Shown: in pieces, positions 1 to 5,701 of the stretch
Layout of the letters: each line of letters begins with the position of its first letter
Numbering within the stretch: position 1 is the stretch's first letter
Origin: CAZWDO01 sp964632485 [NCBI: uncultured bacterium]
GTDB taxonomy: Bacteria > JAGOEH01
Direction: 5' to 3'
Assembly (NCBI GenBank): GCA_964632485.1
Contig: CAZWDO010000010.1
Location: forward strand, 1 to 13,841
DNA: 13,841 bases
Notes under the pieces: model-generated
What the model saw: only the letters and a program-made list of their open reading frames with translations
What the model was told of the DNA's origin: nothing
The model's database searches: none
Made by a program: the position numbers and the translations under genes

Positions 1-302
1 AACCCATGACATATTTAACAAGTTTTGACGAGATCATTTTGCAGGAGAAATACGAGCAGGGATTGAAGGAGGGTAAGTTGGAAGGTAAGTTGGAAGGTAA
101 GTTGGAAGGTAAGTTGGAAGGAGAAATAAGGGGGAAGTTGGAAGGAGCCCGGGATGTGTTGATCAGCATGATGAATGCTCGTTACGGGGAGATACCTTCG
201 GAAACGATGTTAAAATTGAAGCGTATCCGGCAGGTGGAGAAGATAGAAGCGCTCGCGCGTCAAGTATTGGCGACGGAGGATATTCAACAATTAAAGCTAT
301 AA
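1..302 (+). CDS. C-terminal part of an Rpn-family nuclease/transposase-like protein (5' partial)
   Basis: The frame is open to the left edge, so the ATG at position 6 is probably an internal methionine. What is visible is the family tail. A helix containing YLTSFDEIILQEK leads into a charged G-K-L-E repeat (four perfect copies, codons from 72 to 119, then two degenerate copies). A DUF4351-like helical end follows, with a conserved-looking ARYGEIP motif and a terminal leucine-rich helix. Rpn/YhgA-like proteins are usually about 280-300 residues, with the PD-(D/E)XK nuclease domain in the N-terminal two thirds. That domain would lie outside the window, so nuclease activity cannot be judged here. 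In characterised relatives the family acts on DNA and promotes recA-independent recombination. The stop is TAA at 300-302. The identification rests on the tail only, and other proteins share such repeats. Confidence 0.6.
   Translation, partial: PMTYLTSFDEIILQEKYEQGLKEGKLEGKLEGKLEGKLEGEIRGKLEGARDVLISMMNARYGEIPSETMLKLKRIRQVEKIEALARQVLATEDIQQLKL
72..119 (+). repeat. Four perfect tandem 12-bp repeats (GGTAAGTTGGAA) inside the Rpn-like gene
   Basis: The unit GGTAAGTTGGAA occurs four times without a mismatch and encodes Gly-Lys-Leu-Glu each time. A degenerate copy (120-131) and a near copy (132-143, GGGAAGTTGGAA) follow. The unit is a multiple of three, so copy-number change by strand slippage keeps the frame and only lengthens or shortens a charged helical linker. 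Confidence 0.95.
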
Positions 303-400
303 GAAGAGTTTTGTTTTCAGTTGCGAGAATACAGGGTTAATACAATTTATTTTGAGAATGTAAGCGCCCGGAGTAAAAGAATATCGAGAACGAAGATACT

Positions 401-814
401 ATGTTGAATTCATTGGTTGATACCATCGCCAATCTACGAGGATTAACGGAAGGCATTTTTTCAGAATTGGCCGCGACGATTATTGTCGCCCTTCTTTCTG
501 CCATGTATTTTTTTTATATTGGTTTGTTACGAAAACGATCCATCCGAGCTATCGAGCAGAAAATCGAAGAAGCATTCCAAACTGCGGAGATTGATTCCAT
601 TACCGACATTCAGGCTTTGTTTGAAAATCTGCGTATTCGGTTATTGAGCATTAAAGAAAAACTCAATACTGAAAAGGAAAACGGGTTGATCGATAGTGAA
701 AAATATAAAAATGGTATTTTTTTTCATCGGAGGGGTTTTCTTGGTTGTTATATGGATGATAAAACCGGTACCTGTGAGCAAGATTGTCATTCAGTCCGGA
801 TGGTGCGCGAATGA
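401..814 (+). CDS. N-terminal segment of a frameshifted membrane protein (TM helix plus charged helix)
   Basis: The ATG at 401 has only a weak purine-rich upstream site. Residues 1-21 are followed by a hydrophobic segment at about 22-43 (LAATIIVALLSAMYFFYIGLL). A charged helical stretch of about 60 residues comes next and ends in GLIDSEKYKNG, which resembles the end of SHOCT-type short domains. From about residue 108, just after the T8 run at 717-724, the reading changes to a Cys/His/Arg-rich tail of no recognisable character. The next ORF, one frame over, begins exactly there with a sensible transmembrane helix. The likely ancestral gene therefore reads from 401 through the T-run into the 696 frame. 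If the ORF is genuine as it stands, it is a 137-residue single-span protein overlapping its neighbour by 119 bp, which is unusual. No function is recognised. Confidence 0.5.
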   Translation: MLNSLVDTIANLRGLTEGIFSELAATIIVALLSAMYFFYIGLLRKRSIRAIEQKIEEAFQTAEIDSITDIQALFENLRIRLLSIKEKLNTEKENGLIDSEKYKNGIFFHRRGFLGCYMDDKTGTCEQDCHSVRMVRE

Positions 815-1151
815 CACCCTGGAATTCGGATGGCGGCTTGCTTTGTCCGAGTCTCTGGAGCAATGTTCGGGACTGGAAGTGCTGGATGTGTTCAATGGCA
901 GCTTGCTATCATCGGTTAGGGATAGAATTGGCTTGAGGGTATCCTGCGATCTGTTGACCATACAAGGCAATGATTATCAATTGCGATTCATGCCGAACTT
1001 GCTCGCTGGGATTCTGCTGCGTTCATTAATCAACGCATGTTCCGACTTTTCTCCAACGATTCCACGCTCGAACTGTTTCATTTCAATAATGCCTGTTTGT
1101 TGGCTGAACAAGGTCAAATCGATGCCGCTCTGGCTTGTCTTGATTCAATGA
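696..1151 (+). CDS. Middle segment of the frameshifted membrane protein (second TM helix and start of exported domain)
   Basis: This frame could start at GTG 696 (reading MKNIKMVFFFIGGVF), but it also continues the 401 ORF if one T is removed from the T8 run at 717-724. It encodes a transmembrane helix (FFIGGVFLVVIWMI), then a domain read to about RIGLRVSCDLLTIQGNDYQLRF, ending near position 989. Beyond that the sequence to the stop at 1151 is unlike a conserved protein. The frame used by the downstream ORF takes over instead, giving the coherent join QLRF-HAELARWDSAAFINQRMF if one C is restored near 987-990. Only about 690-989 is therefore likely meaningful coding sequence. It may be an independent gene with its own GTG start, but no convincing Shine-Dalgarno site lies at the right distance. 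Function is not recognised. Confidence 0.4.
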   Translation: MKNIKMVFFFIGGVFLVVIWMIKPVPVSKIVIQSGWCANDTLEFGWRLALSESLEQCSGLEVLDVFNGSLLSSVRDRIGLRVSCDLLTIQGNDYQLRFMPNLLAGILLRSLINACSDFSPTIPRSNCFISIMPVCWLNKVKSMPLWLVLIQ

Positions 1152-1795
1152 TGGATGAGGAGAATCATCCTGATGCAGGGAAAACCAAATCCCGGGTTCG
1201 CTGGCTCAAAGCAGAGCTCCTTCGGGAAAAACTCATAATAGACAGCGCGGATATGGAAACGCTTAAGTATCTTCAATACATTTCCTGTTACTTGATGGAA
1301 ATCGAGAGCTTCTCGCATAGTGATCCTTTCGAGAGAAAGCGATATTGGCCGCTGGCTAATTTATTTGCTCTCGATGCCTGGGCGCAGGAGTGGACCGATA
1401 AGAATCAGGCGCAAGGATTGCAATTGTATATCGATACCCTCTTGAGTCTGACACGGTTGGCTCCATTGACCCCTACGCCGTTTCATGCTCATTTTTTTAT
1501 AACTCGTTTTGCTTGCTGTCTTTATCGATTGGGAAAAGGAGAAGCTGCGCACGAACTCATTGATCGTGAGGTGTTTAGCCGCAACCCATTTTATCCCCCG
1601 GCACTGGCGCTTAAAACCGTTGGATTTATAACAGGCAATCAAGCCGATTCGGCCGCCTTTTATCAGTCGCGGCTTGATTCCGTATGCGGAGATAGAGCTT
1701 CCGTTTTTATCAATTCAGCGCGTCGTTGTCTGGGAATGGAACCAGCAAATCCATCTCAATCGGAAATCGGCAGCTCTGGACAATATATTGAATGA
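1037..1795 (+). CDS. C-terminal TPR-like segment of the frameshifted membrane protein
   Basis: The listed start is the first ATG, but the frame is open from 974 and reads sensibly upstream of it (AELARWDSAAFINQR), so translation from 1037 is unlikely to be native. The product is mainly helical with TPR-like pairs: one at FNNACLLAEQGQIDAALACL near the beginning, and others around FACCLYRLGKGEAAHELI and LALKTVGFITGNQADSAAFY near the end. With the two upstream segments, and with two single-base corrections that cancel, the full gene would span 401-1795 and encode about 464 residues. Its layout would be TM helix, cytoplasmic charged helix, TM helix, then an extracytoplasmic TPR-like domain. Such domains mediate protein-protein contacts. 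No specific family is recognised. It ends 36 bp before the sigma-54 remnant, which has the same orientation. Confidence 0.55.
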   Translation: MFRLFSNDSTLELFHFNNACLLAEQGQIDAALACLDSMMDEENHPDAGKTKSRVRWLKAELLREKLIIDSADMETLKYLQYISCYLMEIESFSHSDPFERKRYWPLANLFALDAWAQEWTDKNQAQGLQLYIDTLLSLTRLAPLTPTPFHAHFFITRFACCLYRLGKGEAAHELIDREVFSRNPFYPPALALKTVGFITGNQADSAAFYQSRLDSVCGDRASVFINSARRCLGMEPANPSQSEIGSSGQYIE

Positions 1796-1819
1796 TGTAT
1801 TGATTGGCAAAATCCAGGT

Positions 1820-1827
1820 AAGGAGAT
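1820..1827 (+). promoter_or_regulatory. Strong Shine-Dalgarno site in front of the rpoN remnant
   Basis: AAGGAGAT lies four bases before ATG 1832. It shows that the fragment still has a plausible translation start, even though the reading frame stops at 1976. Confidence 0.5.
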
Positions 1828-1831
1828 AAAA

Positions 1832-2089
1832 ATGTTGATCCGTTTGAGCAACTTTTTTAGTTCCGGAGGCGTGGGCGGCAAATCTCAACCAGAAGACTGT
1901 GCGCTGATCAAATCCATCATAGCTGCCGAGGATAAGACGAAACCGCTCAGCGACGGAAAAAACAGCGCGATGTTTTAGAAATACAACGAGTTGCAGATCG
2001 CCCGCCGTACCGTGGCCAAATACCGCGAGCAAATGAGTATCCCCGGCGCCATTATCCGACGACGGCTGCTTCTCAACCACTCCGCCTGA
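1832..2089 (+). pseudogene. rpoN: Remnant of sigma-54 factor RpoN, C-terminal DNA-binding domain, with internal TAG
   Basis: Read in one frame from ATG 1832 to TGA 2087-2089, this is the end of sigma-54. Recognisable parts are FFSSGG, then IKSIIAAEDKTKPLSD, then QIARRTVAKYREQMSIP with the RpoN box ARRTVAKYRE at 2000-2029, and a basic RRRL end. In intact RpoN this domain binds the -24 promoter element. The frame is broken by TAG at 1976-1978, where the family usually has a charged residue between an ML-type pair and KYN, so a single change from AAG (Lys) would explain it. The N-terminal activator-binding and core-binding regions, normally about 400 residues, are absent. As written, only a 48-residue peptide could be made, lacking the RpoN box. 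It is a truncated and interrupted relic, presumably left after duplication or rearrangement, with a functional rpoN expected elsewhere. The identity is certain enough to name; the decay mechanism is inference. Confidence 0.88.
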
Positions 2090-2133
2090 TTCTGAGAGCC
2101 CTAATTTTAGTTTTTTTTATCATGATCTGCTGG

Positions 2134-2217
2134 GGGTCAAGTCAACTCCCCATTTTGTAGTATGTTAGGGGTCAGAAGAAATCCTTACTTTCAGGGTAAG
2201 CCAACTCCCCAGTTTTG
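2134..2217 (+). repeat. Pair of imperfect direct repeats resembling IS terminal repeats
   Basis: Copy 1 (2134-2157, GGGTCAAGTCAACTCCCC then ATTTTG) and copy 2 (2194-2217, GGGTAAGCCAACTCCCC then AGTTTTG) match except for one substitution and one single-base indel in each direction. The start-to-start period is 60 bp. A further GGGGTCAG lies between them. Closely spaced, repeated ~20-bp motifs of this kind occur at the ends of IS21-family elements. No transposase gene is in the window, so at most this is one orphaned end. The IS21 link is inference from pattern memory. Confidence 0.4.
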
Positions 2218-2309
2218 GGGGGGCGAATTAGGTAGCACTCTCCATTTTCATCTGATAAAAACATGCTTATACTTTAAATTGAAATTGTGAGTTTTTAATA
2301 AAAAAAATA

Positions 2310-2338
2310 TTGACAAATGATGTGAAAAATATTAAATT
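2310..2338 (+). promoter_or_regulatory. Sigma-70-type promoter candidate for the transporter operon
   Basis: A perfect -35 hexamer TTGACA (2310-2315) is followed after 17 bp by TAAATT (2333-2338), a four-of-six match to the -10 hexamer, in a very AT-rich setting. It is 52 bp upstream of the substrate-binding protein start, and there is no other gene between. No operator palindrome stands out. Confidence 0.5.
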
Positions 2339-2390
2339 TAATAAATTTACTATTTTTAACCCAACCTAAACTCAAAAAAGGGGAAAAATC

Positions 2391-3920
2391 ATGACAAGAA
2401 AAATCTTTGTCGCTATCTCAATTTTAATGGTTTCAGTGGGAAGTCTCATCGCGCAGGCGGTATTTTCCGCCATGACTCCAACTGTCAATCCGTATCCAGG
2501 TAAAGTGCTGAGTTCTGACGTGGATAACCGCATGGTGCTGGATTTACTCTTTTGTCGGTTGTTTACCTGGAATACTAATGATGACATCGTTCCCGAGCTG
2601 GTGGCCAGCCATACCAGCCAGCAGGTGGGCAAGGATTTCGTTATCGACTTGACCCTGCGCAATGATTTTAAGTGGAGCGATGGTACGGCAGTGACGTCCA
2701 GTGACGTGAAGTTTTCCATGGATGTCTATAAGTCGCCGCAAAGCAATCTTTCCTCTCAGCCGGTGTTTCGCGTCCTCAGGAGCGTCCAGGTGGTCAGTCC
2801 CACGCAATTAAAAATTACGCTTAGCCAAAATGTGTTCTACGCGTTTGGCCAGTTGGGATTTTACATATTGCCGGCCCACAAATTCAGCAATGATCCCCAA
2901 AAGTATCTCGATATCGCTCAGGCCAGCGGCTTTCTAAATGCTCCAATTTCCTCTGGTCTTTATATACAGAGTAGAATTGGCAAAGCTTATAAATACAGTT
3001 TAAATACTAAAATGAGCAAGACATCCTCCTGTCTTATACAGGAAATGGAACGCCGGTTATTTTTAACTCCAGCAGCCATAGTGGCGGATTTAAATTCCAA
3101 AATCCCCGGAGCGCTAAATATTGCTCCCTATGTGGAGCTCACCTATCTACCGAGCCTTAATGCCAACAAAAATCTGACCCAATTCAAATGGGGCGGTTAT
3201 TCCATCAGTTTTCTGGCTTTCAATCACCGGACGGGCAGCGTCACCGCTAATGCGACATTGCGTAAGGCAATCTATACCGCGATCAATCGTCAGCAGATTG
3301 TCAGGAGCGATTTTCTAAATAGCTATACCGTGATCAATGGCCCCTTCCCGGCTGTTTCACCTAAATTTGACCCTACTATCAAAGATTATAAATATGATGT
3401 CGCTCAGGCGAAATCCCTGATAGCCGGCGCTTCTGTGACAAAAGAATTGCGGTTGATCGCGCCCAATACCGTTTCAACCCAGGAACAACAAGCGCTGGTC
3501 CAGATCAAGCAGTATTTGGAAGCGATTGGCATTAAAACCAGCCAAACCTTTATTTTCACTAAAAATGTTTATGAAGAAAAATTGAACAATGGCGATTTCG
3601 ATTTATACTATCAGACGATCTATTTTGATCATCTTTGTGATATTACCGATTTTTTCCTTAATACCGGTTCTCAGGTGGGCAATCAGAATTTTGCTCAGTA
3701 TCGGAGCGATCCGGTCAATAAATTGTTGCAGCAGGCGAGTTCGCTTTCAAATCCTGTTGAATATGCCAACGTTATGCACCAAATCAACCAGGTGTTAGTG
3801 GATGATGCTGCCTGGGTCTTTCTCTGGTCCCCGACTTCATTTGGTTTTTATAAGCAAAATGAAATTCAACGTTTCCTGCCGCATCAGATTTACTGTATGA
3901 TGTTTGTTTGTTCCAATTAA
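2391..3920 (+). CDS. Peptide ABC transporter substrate-binding protein (SBP_bac_5 / OppA-DppA type)
   Basis: This 509-residue exported protein would capture a peptide-like ligand and deliver it to the permeases encoded next. Residues 1-27 form a signal peptide (basic MTRK, hydrophobic core, AQA or FSA cleavage). There is no lipobox cysteine, so it should be soluble in a periplasm rather than lipid-anchored. Family signs are PELVASHTSQQ with FVIDLTLRNDFKWSDGTAVTSSDVKFS (67-109), LPAHKF (160-165), APISSGLY (184-191), the FLAFNHRTGSVTANATLRKAIYTAINRQQIV segment (274-304), NGPFPAVSP (316-324), and the C-terminal SDPVNKLLQQASS and VDDAAWVFLW. Length matches the family. AAGGGG at 2378-2383 precedes the ATG by seven bases. 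Residues about 206-225 fit the family poorly. This is the first gene of the unit; the ligand cannot be deduced from sequence. Confidence 0.9.
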   Translation: MTRKIFVAISILMVSVGSLIAQAVFSAMTPTVNPYPGKVLSSDVDNRMVLDLLFCRLFTWNTNDDIVPELVASHTSQQVGKDFVIDLTLRNDFKWSDGTAVTSSDVKFSMDVYKSPQSNLSSQPVFRVLRSVQVVSPTQLKITLSQNVFYAFGQLGFYILPAHKFSNDPQKYLDIAQASGFLNAPISSGLYIQSRIGKAYKYSLNTKMSKTSSCLIQEMERRLFLTPAAIVADLNSKIPGALNIAPYVELTYLPSLNANKNLTQFKWGGYSISFLAFNHRTGSVTANATLRKAIYTAINRQQIVRSDFLNSYTVINGPFPAVSPKFDPTIKDYKYDVAQAKSLIAGASVTKELRLIAPNTVSTQEQQALVQIKQYLEAIGIKTSQTFIFTKNVYEEKLNNGDFDLYYQTIYFDHLCDITDFFLNTGSQVGNQNFAQYRSDPVNKLLQQASSLSNPVEYANVMHQINQVLVDDAAWVFLWSPTSFGFYKQNEIQRFLPHQIYCMMFVCSN

Positions 3921-3926
3921 TCGTTT

Positions 3927-3933
3927 AAAGGGG
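3927..3933 (+). promoter_or_regulatory. Shine-Dalgarno site that fixes the first permease start
   Basis: AAAGGGG sits six bases before ATG 3940. The alternative in-frame ATG at 3904 would overlap the preceding gene and has no such site, so 3940 is preferred. Confidence 0.7.
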
Positions 3934-3939
3934 TGTATC

Positions 3940-4836
3940 ATGTTGAATCGCATTTATTATCAAGTGACCCTTTTGGGTAAATACCAAATCGTGGGTGAGT
4001 TTATTATTTATTTAATCCAGAAGGCGATCCGTTTTGTGTTTATCGGACTGGCGGCGATTGCCATGCTGGTTTTTTTTACGCAGTTAGTGCCGGGCAAGAA
4101 CCTGCCATTCTGGACGCAATTCTTTAACAGTCTAAAGTTTGATTTCGGCATCAGCAGTTGTTACGCTCCCTTACCAGTGAGCGAAGTCATTGCCGAGGGT
4201 TTGGCGACCTCCCTGCCGATCATTGGCGCCTCGATCGCGCTGGCGGTGATCATTTCCTGGCTAATTGCCAAATATACCGTTGAGAAGAAACTCACGGCCT
4301 ATATCATCCTGTTCTTGATGATTCTTTTTTCGTCCGCTCCGGCCTTTGGTCTGGCCGATTTTTTTCGTTCTATTTTAATGACCGAGTGGTTGGGCACACT
4401 AATCGATTATTTTCATCATCGCGATTTGTACAACCAGATTTTGGCGGTATTCGCCCTGGCGGTGGGGAATTGTTTGGTTATCGAATTGTTCCGTAATTTT
4501 CGCTCCATCCGTGAGAAAACCATGGGCAAGCAGTATAGCCGGGCCCTGGTAGCTCTGGGGATGAATCATGAGCGGGGCAGTTATAAAAATCGCGCCCTGC
4601 TTTATATTACCATCATTCTCTCCAAGTTCCCGATTATCATCGGTACCGCCGTAGTGGTGGAGCAGGCTCTGGATATCGGTCAGGGGATTGGTTTCATGGC
4701 TTATCAGGCCGCCCAGTTCCGCGATTTTTACCTTATCTCCGGCGTTGCTATCGTTGTCGTTGTGATTGTTTCGATCAATAATTTTATTTTATCGATTATC
4801 AATAAACTGGTCGATCGACGTATCGATCAAGTTTAA
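3940..4836 (+). CDS. ABC transporter permease, DppB/OppB-like
   Basis: This 298-residue inner-membrane protein would form half of the peptide translocation channel. An N-terminal transmembrane helix (about 29-49) is followed by FDFGISSCYAPLPVSEVIAEGLATSLPI (67-94), which matches the DxGxS...PV...I...L..TL stretch of DppB proteins. Further helices then surround the cytoplasmic EAA loop at about 198-212 (QYSRALVALGMN), which docks on an ATPase. EQALDIGQGIGFMAYQAAQFRDF (241-263) matches the conserved segment after the EAA loop. It is slightly short for the family, and the first extracytoplasmic loop is reduced: DppB proteins usually have a longer stretch between the first helix and the DxGxS motif. 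The gap to the upstream gene is 19 bp and to the next permease 9 bp. Confidence 0.9.
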   Translation: MLNRIYYQVTLLGKYQIVGEFIIYLIQKAIRFVFIGLAAIAMLVFFTQLVPGKNLPFWTQFFNSLKFDFGISSCYAPLPVSEVIAEGLATSLPIIGASIALAVIISWLIAKYTVEKKLTAYIILFLMILFSSAPAFGLADFFRSILMTEWLGTLIDYFHHRDLYNQILAVFALAVGNCLVIELFRNFRSIREKTMGKQYSRALVALGMNHERGSYKNRALLYITIILSKFPIIIGTAVVVEQALDIGQGIGFMAYQAAQFRDFYLISGVAIVVVVIVSINNFILSIINKLVDRRIDQV

Positions 4837-4845
4837 GGGGGGCTT

Positions 4846-5685
4846 ATGTATCAAAAGATTTTGAAACAGCCGAAAAAACGTACCTTGATTCATGAAGATC
4901 CATTGAAAAAGCAAAAAATCTGGGTATCGATTACAGCCCTGCTGTTGGTTGTGTTCTGGTTCATGCCGATGTTCCATATATGGCGCACGGGCGAGAAAGT
5001 GGTATTCAGTATGGACGGACAGTGGGAATTGGTGTGGAATAATTTGGTGTTGGGAATTTTAAATGGATTGCACGTCACTATGGGCGTATCATTTGGCGCT
5101 GCTTTGGTTTCCTGCATTCTGGGTGTCATTTTAGGCGTTTGGGCCGGCTATCGCGGCGGGCGGACCGAAAAAGTCATTGTCTGGCTCTTCGATTTTGTGG
5201 ATTCGTTCCCCAAGTTTATTGTGCTGATTTTCTCCCTAATGCTGATACAGAGCAAGACCGGTAGCGATAACTTGCTACTGGTGCTACTGGTTTGGGGACT
5301 GTTGATTTTCCCCTCGGTTGGACAGGTTATGTTGGAGCATATCCGCGACCTGCGTAAGGAAGAATTCATTCTCGGTGTGCGCGCTCTGGGCGTGAAACCA
5401 CGGCGGATTTTCTGGAAACATCTGGTCTGGGACGGATGCAAAAATATGATTTTCATTCAGTTCAGTTACTTGTTCGGTTGGTCGATCGTCATCGAAGCCT
5501 GCTTGAGCTATCTGGGAATCAACCGTAATTACGAGACCCTGGGTACGGTATATAAAGAAGTGGCTTCCAAACACTTTCTGGGATCGTTGATCCCCTTGTC
5601 CGTCCTGATCCTGCTGGTTTTTTTATTGAATTGGTGGGGTGATGTGTTGACCGAAAAATACGCCAAACACCGCGATGTCGTATAA
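4846..5685 (+). CDS. ABC transporter permease, DppC/OppC-like
   Basis: This 279-residue second permease would pair with the DppB-like protein. A basic cytoplasmic tail with KKRTLIHEDPLKKQK is followed by the first transmembrane helix (about 25-46). Residues 63-100 carry the typical start of the transmembrane domain (LGILNGLHVTMGVSFGAALV, ILGVILGVWAGYRGG). The FDFVDSFPKFIVLI stretch (115-128) matches the family's D..d.....P motif. The EAA loop is EFILGVRALGVKPRRIFWKHL (173-193), and EACLSYLGI with LGTVYKEV (217-239) corresponds to the ASLSFLGLG motif. The end GDVLTEKYAKHRD matches GDxLRDxLDPR only loosely. AAGGGGGG at 4836-4843 serves as ribosome site directly after the previous stop. The first extracytoplasmic segment between helices 1 and 2 is short. 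Confidence 0.9.
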   Translation: MYQKILKQPKKRTLIHEDPLKKQKIWVSITALLLVVFWFMPMFHIWRTGEKVVFSMDGQWELVWNNLVLGILNGLHVTMGVSFGAALVSCILGVILGVWAGYRGGRTEKVIVWLFDFVDSFPKFIVLIFSLMLIQSKTGSDNLLLVLLVWGLLIFPSVGQVMLEHIRDLRKEEFILGVRALGVKPRRIFWKHLVWDGCKNMIFIQFSYLFGWSIVIEACLSYLGINRNYETLGTVYKEVASKHFLGSLIPLSVLILLVFLLNWWGDVLTEKYAKHRDVV

Positions 5686-5701
5686 CAAGGAGAGTTGAAG
5701 C

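Larger units (their letters stand above)
2090..2390. other. Non-coding gap between the decayed region and the transporter operon
   Basis: No credible ORF is present on either strand. The left half carries a T-rich stretch (2111-2119) and two imperfect direct repeats about 60 bp apart with C4/G4 blocks. The right half (about 2240-2375) is strongly AT-rich and contains the presumed promoter of the operon. No strong GC-stem terminator is visible. Confidence 0.7.

Noticed and set aside
72-143. Short regular repeats as a CRISPR array
   Set aside because: There are no spacers; the 12-bp units are directly adjacent, in frame and encode a repeated peptide.
321-346. Promoter for the 401 gene (TTGCGA and TACAAT)
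   Set aside because: The spacer is only 14 bp, too short for a normal sigma-70 promoter.
1715-2080. Minus-strand ORF of 121 codons
   Set aside because: It overlaps the + strand sigma-54 remnant, which has an unmistakable family motif, and its own translation shows no recognisable domain.
2097-2120. Rho-independent terminator before the T-rich stretch
   Set aside because: Only a four-base CTAA/TTAG stem precedes the T-run, too weak for a convincing hairpin.
3904-3939. Upstream ATG as start of the first permease
   Set aside because: It overlaps the end of the substrate-binding protein gene and has no ribosome site, whereas ATG 3940 has AAAGGGG at good spacing.
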